Shown: positions 18,305 to 28,600 of the stretch, one piece after another
Layout: the number at the start of each line of letters is the position of its first letter
How positions within the stretch are numbered: position 1 is the first letter of the stretch
IMG/VR virus record: IMGVR_UViG_3300028837_001734
Location: 1 to 64,000 of that record
DNA: 64,000 nucleotides
Reading direction: 5' to 3' (one strand)
Origin: a virus
The notes under the pieces: model-generated
Databases searched by the model: none
What the model was told of the DNA's origin: nothing
The model's input: only the letters and a program-made list of their open reading frames with translations
Made by a program: the position numbers and the translations under genes

Positions 18305-20722
18305 TTATGTCTCTATTGGAGGTGGTGAAAACGTCTGTGGAGTTTGTTCGATATATGCAGTAAACGGTCCATGCTCACTTTCACTAAAAATTTTCACTGT
18401 AACCTTAGTATCAACTTGTAATAAACCAGGACTATTAAGTGGTTCAGCCAAATTACGAATACGCGGCCATTCTGGTACACCAAAAACAGGATGAGCAGCG
18501 AAAGTATGTGGATCTATATCTACATGACTTAATCTTCTCACGGTATAAAACGGTCCACCATCCCTACTCACTATAATACCCATTCCACCTGTTGGCGTCT
18601 CAAGAGACCATCTCATAAATGGATCCATTATTGAATGTGGTTCATCTGGTGGTCTATCTTCAATATCTGTTAAAGCTTCATCTATTATCTCTTCAAGTGC
18701 ATCCCGAACATCTTCTTCAATTATTTCTCTTTCCGGAATTGGATAAGGATCTGGCGGTACGTATTGTGGATGCTCCAATTCTCGCGCGTCTTCTATTTCC
18801 TGTTCTTCTCTAATCCTTTGATTTTGCCTTCTAAAAAGTCCCAATTCTTTTGTATATAAATTCATTACATATCTAGTCGTAATACCATTAGGACCATATC
18901 TGACAAATACTTCTGTTACACTACCACCAGTACCTATGGCTTGACCTATATTAACACGTGGTATATCTGCTACTTCAAGCTGACCAGTATTTATAATAGA
19001 TATAGATGGCAAAACATCTATCCTTTTGTTCGCCGCTTCTTCTAATGCAGTCATTGCTTCTGCATGAGACATATCTCGTGTCCCAAACATCCATGGAACC
19101 AATGTAGAATCAACATTAACTTCACATCTGCCTGGTAGTGGAGTTACACTAGGATGTAAATCGGAATTCGTCCAAGGACCATAATTATTCAATTTATCCA
19201 TCAATGGAATCCACGCTCTATCTATCTTTTCATGAGGTATAGTTCCACTAATATTAACAGCTCCTTCGATTAACTCATAACGGATTAGAGGTGTCGGCAT
19301 AGTAATAACAACATATTGATCATGTTGTTCTAACGTACATTGCATATATGCATCATCATCAAGTTGAATAAAATTACTAGTCGATTTAACTCTATCATCC
19401 CATACAATATTGTTTACACTTTCCGGTGGATCACCAACAGTGAATAAGTTTGGTAATCTGACAAATGGCCCCCATCTTCCGTCTGGCGATGTCATTTTTA
19501 ATAATGTTTCCGGTGGAAATTGCGTGGATCCCTGTGGATAATTAATACCTTCCCACCAACCACCATCAACAACTTCAGGATAATGTGCGGAATTGCCAGA
19601 CGCAGAAAGTGTACTAGTAGATACAGTACAATAGAATTTACGACCCCAATATTCGTCTATATAAGCTTCAAGAACTAATAATTGGTCTCTAGGTAATTTT
19701 CCATCATGAACACCATTTCGAACGTCTTGCATATATGCCAATGAAACTGGCATACGAACTCCAGGTGGATCGTCCGGCATCTGATAGGCTGGTGAGGATA
19801 AAGGCACACCAGAAGTGTCAAAACCCCAAAATGGACTAATGCTACTTTCAATAATAGGCATTAATTTTTGACGTATTCCACCCCAAAGTATCTTATTTGT
19901 AACGACATCATTATTCTCATATCCATCCTTACGCATAATGACTCTATCGCCATGTAGAGCTGCTAATTCATCCATTTCTAATCTATTTGGATTCTCAATA
20001 CCATCGACCCGCCTAATAGCTTTGACTACAATAACTACAGTATCATCAGTATCACTTTTCCTATGAGATTCTACCCACCATTCTGCACCTATTGCGTTAC
20101 AAAATTCTGTAATAGCGGATGTAACAGATCGAACTTCGCCCTGAATAGCATAATCAGATGCAGTATCTCCCGCTGTTGTTGTCAATTCTTCCAACTCACT
20201 CAAATCAACTTCAAAAGTATCATTACCATAAGATAGTGTGGCCTCTTCGAGACGGTTTATAATTGTAGCAAAAGTAAGTCCACCTCCTACATTCATATTA
20301 ATACTTGCCGTAGGATCTGGTCCTCCATCATCTACTGTAATAGTAGATATAGTATTACTACCACCTAATGATGCCATTAAGTTTGGATCTGGTGTATAGA
20401 CGTTAAGAAGTTGAGCAGTATCAAGGACAGTGCGGCAATCAGTTAATCTGACAACATAGATTCCAGTACCTTGTTGATCAATTGTAGTTTTTTCCCATGA
20501 TTGTACAATCCCTAACAAATCTAACGAACCGAAATCTACTTCTTGAACAGATTTTACATCAGTTTGACCAAGAGTAAAAGTTCCAACTGTTTCTTCAACG
20601 ACAGTAACTGTAAATACAATAGGTTGACTATTAAAACCCATTTGTACAGTTATATTTTTCATTGGACAACCAAATACACTAGTCTGTCTTGCTCCAGATA
20701 TATCATCATAAATTATCGACAT
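18305..20722 (-). CDS. large distal-tail/baseplate-type protein
   Basis: 805 residues. N-terminal beta-rich region, a central alpha/beta part (TTAGDTASDYAIQGEVRSVT ... NAIGAEWWVESHRK), and a Glu/Arg/Pro-rich charged stretch near residues 635-690 (REEQEIEDARELEHPQYVPP). The order after tape measure suggests hub or distal tail, but no diagnostic motif is visible. Tightly spaced (2-11 nt) to both neighbours. Confidence 0.6.
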   Translation of the reverse strand: MSIIYDDISGARQTSVFGCPMKNITVQMGFNSQPIVFTVTVVEETVGTFTLGQTDVKSVQEVDFGSLDLLGIVQSWEKTTIDQQGTGIYVVRLTDCRTVLDTAQLLNVYTPDPNLMASLGGSNTISTITVDDGGPDPTASINMNVGGGLTFATIINRLEEATLSYGNDTFEVDLSELEELTTTAGDTASDYAIQGEVRSVTSAITEFCNAIGAEWWVESHRKSDTDDTVVIVVKAIRRVDGIENPNRLEMDELAALHGDRVIMRKDGYENNDVVTNKILWGGIRQKLMPIIESSISPFWGFDTSGVPLSSPAYQMPDDPPGVRMPVSLAYMQDVRNGVHDGKLPRDQLLVLEAYIDEYWGRKFYCTVSTSTLSASGNSAHYPEVVDGGWWEGINYPQGSTQFPPETLLKMTSPDGRWGPFVRLPNLFTVGDPPESVNNIVWDDRVKSTSNFIQLDDDAYMQCTLEQHDQYVVITMPTPLIRYELIEGAVNISGTIPHEKIDRAWIPLMDKLNNYGPWTNSDLHPSVTPLPGRCEVNVDSTLVPWMFGTRDMSHAEAMTALEEAANKRIDVLPSISIINTGQLEVADIPRVNIGQAIGTGGSVTEVFVRYGPNGITTRYVMNLYTKELGLFRRQNQRIREEQEIEDARELEHPQYVPPDPYPIPEREIIEEDVRDALEEIIDEALTDIEDRPPDEPHSIMDPFMRWSLETPTGGMGIIVSRDGGPFYTVRRLSHVDIDPHTFAAHPVFGVPEWPRIRNLAEPLNSPGLLQVDTKVTVKIFSESEHGPFTAYIEQTPQTFSPPPIET

Positions 20723-20724
20723 TC

Positions 20725-22431
20725 CTATGCCTCCGTTACAACGTGAGTCCTAACACGATTGTATTTTCCATTTGTTGAATTCCATGTTTCTCTGTCACCT
20801 TCAAGAAGATACGATGCTAAAATACTACCAGCAGTATTCATTGCGGAAACAACAGTCGCACTTACCGGTTTAGTAGTATGACCTTCTGAACTATAACTAA
20901 CAGTAATAATCTGTGCAGTTTGAGTATTCATATCTTGGACAATTGGTCCAGTTGCACGTCCTGGAATAACTAACTTTGCACTAATATCTTGTGGATATGT
21001 CGTATCAACAGTAATAACTGTACTATTTGCAGCAGTATCATTCCAAGTCCAAGATACTCTAGCTGTACCACGAGTTTCGTTAATCGCAGTAGTTTTTGAT
21101 ATATGATCTGAAGTAAAAGTAACACCTGTCGGTATTTGAGTACCAGCTAAAGATATAGCCAACGTATATGCTGCTGCGTCAGTGGGTATATTATCTTTAG
21201 CATTAGTTAATCTTTCTTCTTTAGTTTCTCCTTGTCCTTCTATATCTGTAGTTAAAGTGAGTGTATTGATACCATCTGTTGAATTGTATCCTATAGTAAC
21301 TTCATTAGTCTGAGTATAATCAGCTTCTTCACCTGCTGACCATTGATATGAAAAGGTAACAATGCCATCTTTTGTATTGACAGTAATGTCCTTATTGGTA
21401 GGTGCAGTTGGCAGTGTATAAGAACCCAAAAAGGCCGACAGCATTGTCGTAGTTTCTGTTCTAGCAGTTGCGTTACTTGGAACAGCAGCTTTAGCTTGAG
21501 AAGTAGCAGATGGTCCACCAGTTCTTTCTTGTTCACGTAAACCATAAATAGTACCATCATATGTAACATCTATAGATTCATTCTCTGTATTAGTAATGAC
21601 CTTAAATGATTTTTCTGTATAGGTAGTAGCAACTACTCCTGGACCTGCTTGTCTGATAATCCATGTTTCAGTGATAGCATAACTACCATCATTTTCAGCA
21701 ATATTGGTACTTTTAGTATAACTACCATTAACCCAATTGGTGAAACCAGTTGCATATTGAACAAAATCACTATCTGGTATTCCAGCAACTCTAGCATCAC
21801 ACCAAAGTTTAGCATTAGTTATCCCACGAATTTCTGCTCCAGTATCGGGATGATATGTAGTAACGCCCTTTGCACTGGTTACATGAGATATTTCATAAAC
21901 TACACCATTATGCCCATGTATCTCATTGATTTGCCATTGTTCAGAAACATCTTGTATACCTGAAGCCTCAAAAACATCTTCATCATTTAGGCCAATAAGT
22001 TCATTAGCTTCTAATTCAATAGTATATGGGCACTGAGTTACCCATTGTCCTTCCGGAAAACTAATATTAACAATACGCGGTCTACACTTAATAGGAGATG
22101 CTGCGCCAGCATACCATTCTAATATCTTACCATCATCTTGAAATAACCATCGTATTGCTTCTTGCTTCCTTTGTAACCTAACAAATGATGTATTTTCATC
22201 TACGTATATATCATCTGGAGGATATGCACTCAACTCCCAAAATGCATTAGTTGGATCTCCAAGCGTATAGTCACCACTTGGCGAACCCCTATATGGAAGT
22301 AAGGTGCCTGTTAACGTTAGTTCGTATATTACACCATGTTTGCCACCTTCACCATCAGAATTGTAGACTTTGTTAATAGTAACCAATGGTGCTGGGATTA
22401 TTTTTTTACTATCATATACTAAACTAGCCAT
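20725..22431 (-). CDS. distal-tail structural protein
   Basis: 568 residues. The C-terminal half reads as repeated Thr/Val-rich beta strands, for example DITVNTKDGIVTFSYQWSAG and TRGTARVSWTWNDTAANSTV, suggesting immunoglobulin-like or fibre modules. Strong ribosome site AGGAGGTG. A promoter motif lies 46 nt upstream inside the preceding gene. Confidence 0.6.
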   Translation of the reverse strand: MASLVYDSKKIIPAPLVTINKVYNSDGEGGKHGVIYELTLTGTLLPYRGSPSGDYTLGDPTNAFWELSAYPPDDIYVDENTSFVRLQRKQEAIRWLFQDDGKILEWYAGAASPIKCRPRIVNISFPEGQWVTQCPYTIELEANELIGLNDEDVFEASGIQDVSEQWQINEIHGHNGVVYEISHVTSAKGVTTYHPDTGAEIRGITNAKLWCDARVAGIPDSDFVQYATGFTNWVNGSYTKSTNIAENDGSYAITETWIIRQAGPGVVATTYTEKSFKVITNTENESIDVTYDGTIYGLREQERTGGPSATSQAKAAVPSNATARTETTTMLSAFLGSYTLPTAPTNKDITVNTKDGIVTFSYQWSAGEEADYTQTNEVTIGYNSTDGINTLTLTTDIEGQGETKEERLTNAKDNIPTDAAAYTLAISLAGTQIPTGVTFTSDHISKTTAINETRGTARVSWTWNDTAANSTVITVDTTYPQDISAKLVIPGRATGPIVQDMNTQTAQIITVSYSSEGHTTKPVSATVVSAMNTAGSILASYLLEGDRETWNSTNGKYNRVRTHVVTEA

Positions 22432-22442
22432 CCAAACACCTC

Positions 22443-23030
22443 CTAATATCCATGTATGTAAAGATTACCTGTAATATTATACACAAAAACATCACTCTGC
22501 AAAAACAGATTTATCCCACTGGTAATAATACCGGATATGCCACACATATAAAGGGAAATTGAATCCGTTATTTCTCCAAATAAACCTTCTATAAATAAGT
22601 TCCCTGATGCTGAAAATTCAATAGGAGCATATCCAGACATATATAATGTACTAGTCCCGAACAAACCTGGCGTACATTTCATAAATAATGGCCAACTATC
22701 TTCAAGTGGATAATATCCAGTAGAACTTGGATCATCCGCGATGTTCGCTACAAATAATGGGGAAGAACCTGTTACTAAAGGACCATGAGGAGAATCACCG
22801 CTAGCATGAGCATAGGTATATAACGTACATGATCCAGTAGTTGTAAAATCAGCAGCTAAGAATAGTGACCATGATTCTTCGGTAGTTAGATTTCCAGATT
22901 GAGCTTTAAGGAACATATCCCACGAATCAGTACCACCAGCAGTATATGGATAATCAGCTTCTGAAGCATGTACTACCACTATGGATGTCTCGACCATATA
23001 TATATAAATCAATTGGTGGTTTAAACGCAC
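22443..23030 (-). CDS. probable frameshifted C-terminal part of the 22954-25596 protein
   Basis: From about 22975 this frame continues the theme of the preceding gene's tail: EADYPYTAGGTDSWDMFLKA, TTEESWSLFLAADFTTTGSCTLYTY and SASGNLFIEGL, the same SG-x-LxLyixG pattern. The upstream frame ends abruptly in TCFRS within the overlap. The nominal start (GTG 23030) has no good ribosome site. It is most simply the rest of one approximately 1050-residue protein, joined by a +1 shift or disrupted by an indel. Confidence 0.55.
   Translation of the reverse strand: MRLNHQLIYIYMVETSIVVVHASEADYPYTAGGTDSWDMFLKAQSGNLTTEESWSLFLAADFTTTGSCTLYTYAHASGDSPHGPLVTGSSPLFVANIADDPSSTGYYPLEDSWPLFMKCTPGLFGTSTLYMSGYAPIEFSASGNLFIEGLFGEITDSISLYMCGISGIITSGINLFLQSDVFVYNITGNLYIHGY
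22477..22487 (-). promoter_or_regulatory. late promoter motif GTGTATAAT (P3)
   Basis: Minus-strand TTTTGTGTATAATATTAC, located within the 3' coding end of the upstream frame and 46 nt before the 22431 start. Confidence 0.6.
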
Positions 23031-25596
23031 CAGCCCCTATATAGAGATCTGCTGATCCAGACATTGGTAATGGGCCGACCATATATAATGTACCAGATAG
23101 ACTAGTAGATTCATGTCCTTCTGGTAAAATTAATGGAAGGCCAGACGGATGAGAGCCACTGCTATTAAATGGTTCATGTGCCTCCATCCATAAGTCTACA
23201 CCAGATGACCATGGTTCTATAGTTTTTAAGAATAAATCTGAGCTACCTGATTCAAGTATTGGTGGTAGGATAAAGAGATCAACAGTCCCAGATTTAATTA
23301 ATGGTACAAATAAATATAATGTAACGCCACTAGGATAGTCTGGTTCATCTAAGACATTATAAGATTCGTGACCGACTATGGACAAATCAATTTCACCAGT
23401 ATGACTTCCTACTGATCCAGACATAAATAAACTAACTTGTCCACTTTCTGTTGTAGCAAATGCCTTAAAACTATCCCAATAACCTATGATTCTAAAAGCG
23501 TGTTCTGCTGGCTGAAAAGAATGGTACAATTGACCAGAGTTAGCCAAAGTCATATTTGTATTTATCCTGACCATATCTGCGCCAAGATCTGCTGCAGCTA
23601 AAGTGGTTTCTCTTAAATTAATATATCTATCGGTAGAACTTCCCTCTTCCCTCACACCCATATAGCGATCAGCATTATGTCGTCTATTTTCTAAGACTAT
23701 TTCTGATACAGAACCTTGACCACCTCCACCAGTAAAATCTATAGTTTCCCATACACCGTTGCCTGTCACATCTCCTATTTCTGCTACAGACTCATGATAT
23801 GTACCTGGTGTATAAGTCCAAATACCTATGATTCTATATACTATATTATCAGATTCTTCAGCATAAACCTGAATTGTACCATTAGCACCACTAGTATTTA
23901 CTGTCATAGTAACATGGTCTTGGGCAGCATCAGAAAATCCACTAGCTTTGCAAATATCATGATAACGATTTAGAGATGAACCTACTTCTCTGACACCAGC
24001 AGTTGTTTTAACAGAACCACTTACGGTAGATATAACCATCTCAACTACTGTATCAGCGTAATCCGTACCTAAATTATAGTTTTCCCAAGAGCTATCTGTT
24101 GATATAGTGAAAGATTCTAAAACGTCTTCATAAGTAGCACCAGTCCAATAACCAGCGACTATAAAACTAACTTTGCTTTCATTCTCAGCATAAACTTGTA
24201 TTTTACCATCAGAATCAACTGGTACCAACATACTGATAGCTTCAAAGCCACCAAACAGAGCGTCATGTAAAAACAAAATTCTATCAATGCTTGAACTAGT
24301 AGAGCGAACACCACCAGAATATGGTAAATTAGTTGTATCGTTGGTTATTATGATTTCTGCAACAATCGGTCTACTAGGAGTAGATGGAGGACAATCATTA
24401 TAGCTTAGCGTTTTATCTTCCCATACTCCTGGGGAACTTGCAAATAATTCGGCTGACCAACTTTCTATATAATGAATATATGGATTTAATCCGAATATAA
24501 ATAAATCAATACTATCATTAGCTGCATATGGATACGGTGCTTCAAGAAAATCATACCAATATCCAGCAACAACGAAATCTGGATTGTCACTTACGTCTTG
24601 CGCATAATATTCAGTTTCACCATTAGAATCTATGATAGTATGAAAACCGAACCATGTCGGACCAGGAGTAGTCCCATCTGTTTCCGATTCAGCGACATTT
24701 ACAACACGATCTAAAGACGATGATGTCTGACGAACACCAAGTTCCTCTTCTGAAGAAGCAAAATTTTGACCAAGTAATATTTGACATACACTCTGAGATG
24801 GTATGCCAGATGCGCCAGCATCAAAAGTTTCCCAGGTCATATCTATACTGGGTGGACCAAAATCTATGTTCGTTCCAGAAAAACTACCAGGAGGTGCAGA
24901 AAAATAACCTAATAATATAAAACTAAGATCGCCACTGCTTTCAGAGTAAACGTCAATGGCTGCTGTATTACCACTAGTTGCCGTCCACAATGACAGGAAT
25001 GCCGCGTAATCTTCATATCCAGGAAGATGATCAGGCCCATCTGTTATCTCAGATTCTTTTAGTCTGAAGGTTCTATCGGTAGAATTTCCACTTGGTCGAA
25101 CACCGCCAAGAAGACCGGAACCCCAGTTAATATTAACCATTCCAATTTCTGCGATTTGACCACTGCCGACATTATATTGATCTAATGCATAACTAGACCA
25201 ACTACCTTCTGTGGGAGCGTTAAATTCATCAAATCTCTCATTATATTCACAACCCATCCAATAGCCGACTATATCAAAGAGGACTTCATTATATCTATCA
25301 CAATAATACTGAATCCAACCACTTGAGTCAACCTGAACGTGCATGGTAATACCTTGACTACCACCACCTTCAGCTTCACTGATTGAAACCCGTCTATCTA
25401 AAGTTCCAGAAGTAGCACGAACACCACCTTCCTGACCACCTACTTGATCGGTTGTACGTACAACTATTTCTGCTACAGCACTGGCTGGTACATTATGATT
25501 GGTACCTACATCATACCAATTCCACTGATTATCTTCAGAATAATCAGAAGCAGATGTCCATGATCCAAAAATTTCTATATATTGTCGGTTAGCCAT
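22954..25596 (-). CDS. modular fibre protein with six approx. 115-residue repeats
   Basis: 880 residues. Residues 1 to about 700 are six copies of a module with W-x-x-Y near its start, AEI then GVR-x-x-x-SS-x-DR in the middle, a VDSSG-x-IQ-Y element and a closing VGYW. The last 150 residues switch to the DLYI-type short repeats seen in other virion proteins here (SGTVDLFILPP, SGSADLYIG). The end of the frame overlaps by 77 nt the frame that seems to continue it. Likely a tail fibre or receptor-binding protein. Confidence 0.7.
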   Translation of the reverse strand: MANRQYIEIFGSWTSASDYSEDNQWNWYDVGTNHNVPASAVAEIVVRTTDQVGGQEGGVRATSGTLDRRVSISEAEGGGSQGITMHVQVDSSGWIQYYCDRYNEVLFDIVGYWMGCEYNERFDEFNAPTEGSWSSYALDQYNVGSGQIAEIGMVNINWGSGLLGGVRPSGNSTDRTFRLKESEITDGPDHLPGYEDYAAFLSLWTATSGNTAAIDVYSESSGDLSFILLGYFSAPPGSFSGTNIDFGPPSIDMTWETFDAGASGIPSQSVCQILLGQNFASSEEELGVRQTSSSLDRVVNVAESETDGTTPGPTWFGFHTIIDSNGETEYYAQDVSDNPDFVVAGYWYDFLEAPYPYAANDSIDLFIFGLNPYIHYIESWSAELFASSPGVWEDKTLSYNDCPPSTPSRPIVAEIIITNDTTNLPYSGGVRSTSSSIDRILFLHDALFGGFEAISMLVPVDSDGKIQVYAENESKVSFIVAGYWTGATYEDVLESFTISTDSSWENYNLGTDYADTVVEMVISTVSGSVKTTAGVREVGSSLNRYHDICKASGFSDAAQDHVTMTVNTSGANGTIQVYAEESDNIVYRIIGIWTYTPGTYHESVAEIGDVTGNGVWETIDFTGGGGQGSVSEIVLENRRHNADRYMGVREEGSSTDRYINLRETTLAAADLGADMVRINTNMTLANSGQLYHSFQPAEHAFRIIGYWDSFKAFATTESGQVSLFMSGSVGSHTGEIDLSIVGHESYNVLDEPDYPSGVTLYLFVPLIKSGTVDLFILPPILESGSSDLFLKTIEPWSSGVDLWMEAHEPFNSSGSHPSGLPLILPEGHESTSLSGTLYMVGPLPMSGSADLYIGAGAFKPPIDLYIYGRDIHSGSTCFRS
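23480..25590 (-). repeat. six tandem approx. 115-residue coding modules
   Basis: Six GVR boxes (GGVRATSGTLDR, GGVRPSGNSTDR, LGVRQTSSSLDR, GGVRSTSSSIDR, AGVREVGSSLNR, MGVREEGSSTDR) mark the repeats at protein level. Confidence 0.75.
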
Positions 25597-25606
25597 TTAG
25601 TACCAC

Positions 25607-28600
25607 CTATGCTAAACCTTCAAAAACACCAGCCATTTCTGTACTTCCTGATCGACGAGCTAATTCATTCAATAAAACTCTGATTTCTTCCTGCACAACT
25701 CTTGTAGCAACTGCCTCAAATTCAGCAGTAAATTGTTCAGCAGCATCAGCTACACCCTGGACATCGACTTTAATTTCACTCATTGTCTGAACGTCTATTC
25801 CAACACCTTCCTCCATAGCATCAGCCACCTGTGTCATACCCTTATTAAGCTCATCCATACCTTCCTTGGTTTGCGAAGCAACTTCAGTGTTAGCAGCAAG
25901 TGCATCGGTAGTCTCGGTTAAACCTTCTATTTCTATAGGTTTAACTTCCTCTTGTGCTTCTTCTTCCTGCTTTTGTTGTTCTTGAATTGCCTCTTTAACC
26001 CCATCAACTTTTTCACCCAATGCCAATATGGCATCAGTAGTTATACCACCACCACTAACATCACCACCACTACCATCACCAGCAGCCTCTTGCTGTGCGG
26101 CCTGAGCTTCTTTTTGTACATCAATTATCGCTTGGAGTTGAGAAGCACCATCCTGAAAATTTTGACTAGCTAATAGAATATCCTGACCGCCTGTTATGAT
26201 ATCGCTAGATGCAACACCGATAGTGTCCGTAGAAACTCTCATAGTATCTGCAGCTATTTTGGTATCATTTGCTGCTTGTCCTATTTGAGTTGCAGAAGCC
26301 TCTATATTTTCAAAGACTCGTGGGGCAGCAGGTTCTGCTACTTCCGGTTGTCTGATCTGAGAGGATATACTTTCTAATGTGTTGACTAAATCAATCGGTA
26401 ACTGTTCTGCTGCCCGTTGTGGATCTGTTAAAATATCAGGTTGTTGTATAACTTGCATAAGAGATTTTGCCAATTCATCTGGAGTCAGATATTTAGCGCC
26501 AAGATAGTCAATTTCTGGCGCATCAGTAGCTTCGCTCATCTCTTGCAATTTTTTAGCAGCAATCTGAGTAATCTCCTGTAAATCATTCATAGAAAGACCA
26601 GCATCTTTGACAGCCTGCGGAACATCATACAGAGAATTAGTCAATGCTTCAAAAGCTGCTACCTGTTTTTGCTCTTCTTCGGCTAAACCAAGAGTAGGAC
26701 TATACATTCTTTGTTCGCTAACAATATAATCTCTTACAGTGTCAGCTAATACACCCATAGACGTTTCAATATTAGCACCCAATACTGCGGATTGTGCTAA
26801 TCCTCTGTCAAATTGTGGTTTCCGTGGTTCCGTTAAATCTTTAATAGCACTTTTATCAACACCACCTAAACCACGTTCAATATCTGCGGGAGTTAAAGCT
26901 GCAGTCCATACTTTAACAGCATCGCTACTTTCACGAAGTGCTTTAGCAAAAATCATTGCTGGTTCTTCAAAAACCTGACCGACATCAAGAGCTACAGATG
27001 CTTCTATTTTTTGTCTACTTCTATTAAGCATCTCAGCCATTTGATCAAATTCTCTTTCTGTTCTTTCAGCATTTTTGGCAATCCAAGTTATATCTACATC
27101 TTCTCCACCAAGTTCTTTTGTATATTCTTCTTGTATTCTTCTTAATGATTCAGGAGCTTTTTCAATAACCTTTTCAAAAAGTTCCATAGCATGCTGTAAT
27201 CTCAAAACTTCTACACCTGTTTCTGCCGTAGCCTTTTCTAACCCTTCTTCCACAGGAATAAGACCTCGTCGTTGCTCAGATAATCTACGAGATTGTTCCC
27301 CAAATTTTCTAAATTGTACATCATATTGAGAAAGCAAATTTTCAGCAATACTAGTATCTCTTGCTAAATTTACCATAGCACGATCAAATTTACTAACAGA
27401 ACCAAGTGTAAATGGAGTACCTAGTGGGCTTACCGCTTCAGTAACGAAGGAATCAATTTCATTGCCAGTATTCTTATAAGCCTTTTGAAAACTTCTGCTG
27501 ATAGTAGAACCTAGTTCTGCAGTCCTAACATCTACATCAGCAGCCAACGTGAAACCTTCAAGACGAAGTTTAATCTGTTGACTTTGTGCATCTAGCCATT
27601 GTTTGTAGACTTTTATAGCTGCATCAGTAAATGGAGTTTGTTGACCTAATACAGATTTCAAAGCTTCTGCAATTCTCTCTTCTTTTGGTACCAAATTCCC
27701 GCTAGAATCTATAATAGCTGTTTGTAGATTTGTTCCAAGAGTTGCCGCAGCGACTCTGAAAGCTTCTATTGCCTGTGGTGGTATTTTGTCTGGATACTCA
27801 TCTATAAATTTCGCTATATATTCATCCATTATCTCTATAGGACTTACTTTAATATCTTCTAACTTAGCAAAGTCTGCAGATGCTGCTTCACTTTTTATAA
27901 GAGATTGGAAAAACAAATCAAGAGCATCCCCAACTTGTGCCAAATTAGTAGTAGCACCTGCTATATCTTCGAACTGACTAAGATCCAAAACTTCACCTAT
28001 TCTCCCTGCTCTAGCTAATTCCTCTATAGCAGAAAGATCCCACTCAGTATCAAAACTTGGAAGACCTATATCACCACCAACAGTTTGACTTATTGCATCA
28101 AAAGTATCAACATTAGTTTGTATAGAAGCCGCTGCTCTAGAAACAGCTTCACTTAAAGTTTCTAATTCCCCAGATAAACGAACAGGTACATGAATTTTAG
28201 AAATATCATCAGTTACCTTTTCTGCAGCAGTAGCTAGACGATCAAGCTCACTAGGTATACCTGCAGCGGGAATTTGCTTGGCTATTTCTCTTAAACCACC
28301 AGCCATTTTAATTATGACATCAGTAAATAAATTAGCGGCATATGTAGGATCTTCCACATCCTTAAATAAATCTGCAATTCCAATATCAACCAGACCAGCT
28401 TCTAATCCAGCAACGCCAAATTGTTCTATAGCTGCTGCCATGATTTGATTAAAACGTTCTGGATTAGCACCAATCATCGTTTCTATCATTTCACGAGCAC
28501 GGCCCTCATCAATAATAGGACCAGTAAAAACACCAGCAAAGTCAAGATCAAAAATCTTACTAATTTTAGTACCGACACGACCCCAAAAACTTTCATCAAG

